Positions 59,825-64,000 of a DNA stretch of 64,000 nucleotides are shown one piece after another. Each line of letters begins with the position of its first letter. The first letter of the stretch is position 1. The stretch lies in assembly GCF_026616195.1 (NCBI RefSeq), contig NZ_JANHDH010000001.1, positions 1,984,001 to 2,048,000 of the forward strand. Reading direction: 5' to 3'. The notes below the pieces were generated by a model, which worked only from the letters and a program-made list of their open reading frames with translations, did no database searches and was not told where the DNA came from. The stretch comes from Haloarchaeobius amylolyticus (lineage in GTDB: Archaea; Halobacteriota; Halobacteria; Halobacteriales; Natrialbaceae). The translations under genes and the position numbers were made by a program.

Positions 59825-59838
59825 GTTGCGCAGGCAAC
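59825..59838. promoter_or_regulatory. Operator of the ArsR-type regulator
   Basis: GTTGC-GCAG-GCAAC is a perfect 5-bp inverted repeat that abuts the regulator's TATA box and ends ten bases before its GTG. A regulator bound there would block transcription, so it is probably the autoregulatory site. Confidence 0.5.
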
Positions 59839-59915
59839 ATATAAAGAGGCGGCGAGTTTCTGGACCGGAAAGTCGGCTCCCGACTTTATTGGTTCCGCAC
59901 CGGTATCATGAACCG

Positions 59916-60668
59916 ATGAGCCAGACCGAATCCCGCATCGCGACCGACCCCGCCGCCCTCCTCTGGCAGCTCGTCGGCGTGCCCGTCCGCCTCCAGACGT
60001 ACAAGAACCTCCTGTACCTGGCCCTGGCGTTCCCGCTCGGCCTGTTCTACTTCGTGGCGCTCGTCTCGGGCGTATCGGCCGGGACGGGGACCCTCGTGGT
60101 CGTCGTCGGCGTCCCGATACTGCTCGTGACGCTGGTCGTCGGGACCGCCTTCATGCGCATCGAGACCGAGCTGGCGAGGCACCTGCTCGGCTTCGACGTG
60201 CCCACCCGGACCGGTGACGCGACCCTCGAAGACGGCGTCCTCGAGTACGTGAAGGACCTCCTCACCGACTACGGGACCTACGTCAGCCTCGTGGTCACCT
60301 TCGCGAAGTTCTGGGTCGGCGTCGGCTCGTTCGTCGCCCTCGTCGTCTGGAGCGTCGTCTCAACCGTGTTCATGGCCGCCCCGTTCTACTACGACCGCCC
60401 CGGCGTCTCCCTCACCTTCGGCCCCGAGGGGAGCGTGACGCTGCTGCCCGCCCTCCAGTTCACCGAGGACTTCTGGACCATCACCCTCACCGGCCCCGTC
60501 GAGTTCGCGACCGGCGAGGTCACCACCCTCCAGGGCGCGCTGGTGGTCTCCGCCATCGGCGTCGTCCTGCTGTTCCTCGGCTTCCACCTGCTCAACGCCG
60601 CGGCGTGGCTGCTCGGGTACGCGACGAAGCTCCTCGGCCCCCACGCCCGGGTCATCGGGTCCGACTGA
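59916..60668 (+). CDS. Putative sensor-domain membrane protein
   Basis: The protein has 250 residues from the ATG at 59916, set by ACTTTATT at 59883-59890. It has the putative-sensor domain: helices YLALAFPLGLFYFVALVSGVSAG and TLVVVVGVPILLVTLVVG, then AFMRIETELARHLLGFDVP, a soluble loop, a second helical pair and the short linker AAPFYYDRP. In bacteria this domain is joined to histidine kinases; here it stands alone, as is common in haloarchaea. The signal is unknown. Confidence 0.85.
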   Translation: MSQTESRIATDPAALLWQLVGVPVRLQTYKNLLYLALAFPLGLFYFVALVSGVSAGTGTLVVVVGVPILLVTLVVGTAFMRIETELARHLLGFDVPTRTGDATLEDGVLEYVKDLLTDYGTYVSLVVTFAKFWVGVGSFVALVVWSVVSTVFMAAPFYYDRPGVSLTFGPEGSVTLLPALQFTEDFWTITLTGPVEFATGEVTTLQGALVVSAIGVVLLFLGFHLLNAAAWLLGYATKLLGPHARVIGSD

Positions 60669-60777
60669 CGGCACACCCCTGTTCGCACCGACGCACCGCC
60701 AGACCGCCCGTTCTCACCGGTGAACACGTCAGAACCCGCACCGATATAGTTATGATTCCAACACTTGTTCGTGTGAT

Positions 60778-61452
60778 ATGAACACCATCGAATCGGTCGT
60801 CCTCGGCGTCCACATCGTCGCCGGCTTCGTCGCGCTGTTCGCCGGCGCGGGCGCCATCGTCACCGAGAAAGGTGGCACCCGTCACCGCAGACTCGGCCGG
60901 ACCTACGTCTATGGGATGGCCGTCGTCTCCACCACCGCACTGGGGTTGCTCGCCATCGAGCAGTCCGTCGGCCGCATCTTCCTCGGCCTCGTCGCCATCT
61001 TCAGTTTCTACTTCGCCTACTCGGGCTACCGGGTGCTCTCGCGCAAGCGCCCCGCCGACCGGGCCGAGACCGAGGACTGGGTCGCGGTCGCCCTGTTCGG
61101 CCTCTCGGGCGTCGGCCTGCTCGCCATGGGCGGCTGGTTCTCCCTCGCAGGCGAGGCGTTCGCGGTCGTGATGTTCGTCTTCGGCGCAATCGCGACCGTC
61201 ATCGCCGGTCAGGACGTCCAGCGTTTCCGGGCCGCCACGACCGAGCCCCGTGAGTGGTTCTTCGAGCACCTCCAGCGCATGGGCGGCGCGTACATCGCCA
61301 CCGTGACCGCCTTCGGCACGGTCAACTTCACGTTCCTGCCCCAGATCGCCCGGTGGCTCGCCCCGACGCTGGTCGGTGGCATCGCCATCTGGTACGCGGC
61401 CCGCCGGTACAGACAGCAGTTCGCGGCCGGCGCGGCACCGACCACCGACTGA
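60778..61452 (+). CDS. DUF2306-type membrane protein
   Basis: A 224-residue protein has six or seven hydrophobic helices. HIVAGFVALFAGAGAIVTEKGGTRHRRLGRTYVYGMAVVS fits the start of DUF2306 proteins, with conserved H and K-G-x-x-HR residues. The C-terminus has FFEHLQRMGGAYIATVTAFGTVN. TAGTTATG at about 60746-60753 is the promoter. Family function is not established. Confidence 0.82.
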   Translation: MNTIESVVLGVHIVAGFVALFAGAGAIVTEKGGTRHRRLGRTYVYGMAVVSTTALGLLAIEQSVGRIFLGLVAIFSFYFAYSGYRVLSRKRPADRAETEDWVAVALFGLSGVGLLAMGGWFSLAGEAFAVVMFVFGAIATVIAGQDVQRFRAATTEPREWFFEHLQRMGGAYIATVTAFGTVNFTFLPQIARWLAPTLVGGIAIWYAARRYRQQFAAGAAPTTD

Positions 61453-61518
61453 GCCCGACATACCCCCTACCGTGCATACATCGACACCTTCTTACCCCGA
61501 ATGTGTGCACACTCGTGT

Positions 61519-62100
61519 ATGTACATCGGACGGTTCATCGTCGTCGGCCCGGACGTCAGCGCGTATCGAGTCTCCTCCCGGTCGTTCCCGAACCGGCAGG
61601 TCACGGCGCGTGGCGAGGACACCCTCACGGTCGGCCCGACAGAAGACGCCCCGGAGACGGACAACCCCTACATCGCCTACAACTGCGTTCGCGTGACCGA
61701 CAACGGCGCCGTGCTGGGCAACGGCTCGCACGTCGACCCGGCCGCCGAGAAGCTCGCGATGGGCTACCCGGCCCGCGACGCCCTGGCGCAGTCGCTGCTC
61801 GCGCTCGACTACGAGAAGGACGACTACGACACCCCCCGCATCGCCGGCATCATGACCGACGACGGGCAGGCGTTCATCGGCATCGTCCGCAAGGACGCCC
61901 TCCTGGTCGAGCAGGTCGCGGAGCCGACGCTGGTCGCGACCTACGAGGAGGACGCCCCGACCGCCTTCGACCTCGATTCCGCGACCGCCGCCGAGGCCGC
62001 GGCCGCGGTGTACGACGCGGACTACGAGCACGCGGTCTGTGCGGCCGGTCTCTCGCGTGACGGCGACGGCTTCGAGCTGGCCGTCGAGAACGGGGAGTAA
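61519..62100 (+). CDS. purO: Archaeal IMP cyclohydrolase
   Basis: PurO closes the purine ring of FAICAR to give IMP, the last step of purine synthesis in many archaea. The 193-residue protein has the family start [10 protein letters not shown] and the blocks [34 protein letters not shown] and [29 protein letters not shown]. The ATG at 61519 is chosen over an ATG 18 bases earlier because TTCTTACC (61488-61495) lies 24-31 bases upstream. It depends on formyl groups that Fhs can supply. Confidence 0.95.
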   Translation: MYIGRFIVVGPDVSAYRVSSRSFPNRQVTARGEDTLTVGPTEDAPETDNPYIAYNCVRVTDNGAVLGNGSHVDPAAEKLAMGYPARDALAQSLLALDYEKDDYDTPRIAGIMTDDGQAFIGIVRKDALLVEQVAEPTLVATYEEDAPTAFDLDSATAAEAAAAVYDADYEHAVCAAGLSRDGDGFELAVENGE

Positions 62101-62101
62101 C

Positions 62102-63061
62102 TCAGCTCTCGCGGCGCTGCTCGCAGAACGCCTTCGCCTTCTCGTGCCCGCGGCGCTCCAGTTCCGCGATGAAGTCGGGCGAGCGGTCCAGTTTCGAGGA
62201 GGCGAAGAACTGCTCGTCGATGCTGATGCGGTGTATCTCCGTCTTCTGGAAGTCGCTCTCGGGCAGGTGGCCCTCGTCGATCCAGGTGTTCACCTTCTCG
62301 ATGAAGTGCAGTTGCTCGTTCAGGGAGATGTTCCCAGAGAGTTCGTTGCGCCGGTCGTATATCTCGCGCAGGCTCCTGGGCTCCTCCTCGATGCGCTGGG
62401 GGTTTATCTGGACGATCCACAGCTCCTCGGGCTTGCGCTCGGCCGGGAGGTGGAAGAGGTCACGGATGGGCGGGTTGTGCGAGAACAGGCCGTCCCAGTG
62501 GGTGTGGCCGTGGATCTCGACCGCCGGATAGAGGTCCGGAATCGCGGAGGAGGCGAGGATGGCCCTCGCGGTGACCTCGTCGTCACAGAAGGTCTCGAAC
62601 TCGCCCGCGGTGACGTTGACCGTCCCGACCGCGAGCCGGGGGGCGTCGTCGGTGGCGAGGTCGGGGAGGCGGTCGAAGTCGATGTGGCGTTCGAGCAGGC
62701 GCTGGAACTGCCGCTGACCGGCCCGGGCCATCGGGTTCTGGTAGGGGCTGATTCGCGCGGTGGGGAAGCCGCTGGTCTCGACGGCCGAACTCATGACGAC
62801 CCAGTCGTTGACGAACCGGTCGGCCACGGAGTCGGCGGTCAGGTCGGCCCAGATGTCGTCGAGCAACCCCTGTGGCGTGTGCTCGTCGGAGAGGAGGCCG
62901 TACCACGCGGCGGTGGCACAGACCGCGCCGCCGGAGGTTCCCGAGAGCCCGACGACCTCGTACTCGTCCGCGGCCTCGGTGAGCAGGCACTTCAGCGCCC
63001 CCGCGGTGAACGCGGTGTGGCTGCCACCGCCCTGGCAGGCGATGGCGACGCGGGTCCCCAT
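62102..63061 (-). CDS. phaZh1: Patatin-like phospholipase / PHA depolymerase
   Basis: The 319-residue hydrolase has the patatin oxyanion loop QGGGSHTAF, the nucleophile elbow GTSGG (S44) and the catalytic aspartate in HWDGLFSHNPPI. In Haloferax mediterranei a patatin-like protein, PhaZh1, is a polyhydroxyalkanoate depolymerase encoded beside the 3-hydroxybutyrate dehydrogenase gene bdhA. The same pair occurs here with overlapping genes, which supports that role over a lipid hydrolase. No signal peptide is seen, so it acts inside the cell on granules. Confidence 0.88.
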   Translation of the reverse strand: MGTRVAIACQGGGSHTAFTAGALKCLLTEAADEYEVVGLSGTSGGAVCATAAWYGLLSDEHTPQGLLDDIWADLTADSVADRFVNDWVVMSSAVETSGFPTARISPYQNPMARAGQRQFQRLLERHIDFDRLPDLATDDAPRLAVGTVNVTAGEFETFCDDEVTARAILASSAIPDLYPAVEIHGHTHWDGLFSHNPPIRDLFHLPAERKPEELWIVQINPQRIEEEPRSLREIYDRRNELSGNISLNEQLHFIEKVNTWIDEGHLPESDFQKTEIHRISIDEQFFASSKLDRSPDFIAELERRGHEKAKAFCEQRRES

Positions 63062-63915
63062 CAGTAGGTGGTGAGGTGCCCGCCGTCCCAGGTGAGGTCA
63101 CCGCCGTCGAGGTGACGGCCGTGCTTCGAGAACCCGAGGACGAACAGGTTCGCGACCTCGACCGGCTCCATCATCTCCTTGACCATCGCGTCGCCGAGCA
63201 TCACGTCCTCGACGACCTCGCGCTCCGAGATGCCGCGTTCCGCCGCCGTGTCGGGAATCTGGTCCGTGACGAGGGGCGTCTTCACGTAGCCCGTCGAGAT
63301 GGTGAACGCCCGGAGGGTACCCGCGCCCTCGGCCGCGATGGACTGCGTGAGCCCCCGCAGGCCGAACTTCGAGGTGATGTACCCTGCCTTGTCCTGCGTG
63401 GCGATGTGGCCGTGGATCGAGGCCATGTTCCCGATGGCGCCGACCTGGTCGTCGGTGTCCTCGATGTGGGGCATGACGAGTTTCGAGAGGTAGAACGGCG
63501 CCCGGAGCATCACCTGGTGCATCAGGTCGTACTTCTCCATGGGGAACTCCGGAAGCGGGTCGATGTGCTGGAGCCCCGCGATGTTGGCGAGGTAGCGGAT
63601 CTGCCCGAACTCCGCCGACTCGGCCACGATGCGCTCGATGTCGTCGTCGTCGGTCAGGTTCCCCGCCACCGTCTCGACCGTCCCCTCGACCTCGCACTCC
63701 TCGGCCGTCTCGACCGTCCCCGCCAGCCCCTCCTCGTCGAGGTCGGTCGCGACGACCGTGAGGCCGTTCGCCGCGAGCGCGACCGCCGTCGCCCGGCCGA
63801 TGCCGGAGCCGCCACCGGTCACGATGGCGACGGAATCCGTCGTGAAGTGGTCGTCGTCGACTGTCAGGACGTCCTCGCGACGCAACTCTGCCGGTTGAAT
63901 GGAATCATCAGCCAT
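63061..63915 (-). CDS. bdhA: 3-hydroxybutyrate dehydrogenase (SDR family)
   Basis: A 284-residue short-chain dehydrogenase has the cofactor loop VTGGGSGIGRA, the aspartate of ATDLDEE that selects NAD, the NIAG strand (LANIAGLQH) and the active site serine NMASIHGH with YITSK. The C-terminus fits BdhA/PhbB-like enzymes (STGYVKTPLVTDQI). It would oxidise 3-hydroxybutyrate released by the depolymerase. The patatin ATG overlaps its stop by one base (TGATG), so it is the first gene of the operon. Confidence 0.9.
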   Translation of the reverse strand: MADDSIQPAELRREDVLTVDDDHFTTDSVAIVTGGGSGIGRATAVALAANGLTVVATDLDEEGLAGTVETAEECEVEGTVETVAGNLTDDDDIERIVAESAEFGQIRYLANIAGLQHIDPLPEFPMEKYDLMHQVMLRAPFYLSKLVMPHIEDTDDQVGAIGNMASIHGHIATQDKAGYITSKFGLRGLTQSIAAEGAGTLRAFTISTGYVKTPLVTDQIPDTAAERGISEREVVEDVMLGDAMVKEMMEPVEVANLFVLGFSKHGRHLDGGDLTWDGGHLTTY

Positions 63916-64000
63916 CGACCAGATGTGCGCACCGAGTTACCAAGAAACTAGGTCCGGGTCCCACGGGGAGAACTAAACCGCTGGGGGTCCTGTCATACGA

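Overview
The window is chromosomal DNA from a halophilic archaeon (class Halobacteria). The evidence is very high GC content, strongly acidic predicted proteins rich in D and E, TATA/BRE promoters 25-32 bases upstream of start codons that imply leaderless mRNAs, dense ATGA/GTGA/TGATG overlaps, Tat-type lipoprotein signals, and archaeal marker genes (Hef, Hel308, KEOPS Cgi121, TFB, PCNA, PurO, Brp/Blh, bacteriorhodopsin, Bat). The species cannot be fixed from the sequence. I saw no CRISPR array, insertion sequence, phage block or replication origin.

Layout. 1-4354: the end of a dipeptide/oligopeptide ABC transporter operon (permease fragment plus two ATPases that share an unusual insertion). 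4357-8977: a membrane protein, a quadruple-CBS protein overlapping glycyl-tRNA synthetase, a dolichol-kinase-like enzyme and a micro-protein. 8978-9358: a gap with its own promoter and an unusually well-paired three-way-junction fold, which I propose as an undescribed RNA, followed by the repair helicase-nuclease Hef. 11863-13887: small membrane protein, p27-type zinc-ribbon protein, malate dehydrogenase. 13898-19085 (all minus): a retinal-protein module with ferredoxin, a Bat regulator whose PAS domain has the LOV photo-cysteine motif, a proton-pumping bacteriorhodopsin with a Bat-type upstream activator site, lycopene cyclase, and Brp/Blh for retinal synthesis. 19386-20623: an iron-box-controlled siderophore-binding lipoprotein. 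20700-24120: membrane protein, Hel308, Cgi121. 24328-30897: selenium-binding/methanethiol oxidase protein with an overlapping [2Fe-2S] ferredoxin, methyltransferase, OYE-type flavoenzyme, zinc micro-protein, PhoX-like phosphatase.

31401-37133 is a lactate module (LctP permease, LutC, LutB/A fusion) divergent from a Bat-type HTH regulator, with three phased direct repeats between them. 37197-39033 holds a zinc micro-protein, a membrane protein and a TFB paralogue that has lost every zinc-ribbon cysteine. 39034-46560 carries Fhs, a cytochrome P450, a PAS/GAF histidine kinase and a membrane-anchored Mrr-type nuclease with a zinc domain. 46580-52809 (minus) is a run of surface lipoproteins (rhodanese, two PQQ-type propellers), a PH-domain protein, tRNA-Gln(CUG) and an epimerase. 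52898-58910 is mostly small membrane and zinc-ribbon proteins plus an RsmC-like methyltransferase and a divergent PCNA. 59129-63915 contains an ArsR-type regulator/membrane-protein pair with an operator, a sensor-domain protein, PurO, and a patatin-type PHA depolymerase overlapping a 3-hydroxybutyrate dehydrogenase.

How the genes work together: the clearest functional units are light-driven energy capture (CrtY makes beta-carotene, Brp cleaves it to retinal, the opsin binds retinal, Bat switches the opsin on), lactate uptake and oxidation, PHA mobilisation, and peptide import. The best candidates for something new are the structured element before hef, the LOV-Bat regulator, the cysteine-free TFB, the membrane-anchored Mrr nuclease, the divergent PCNA and the phased repeats at the lactate locus.
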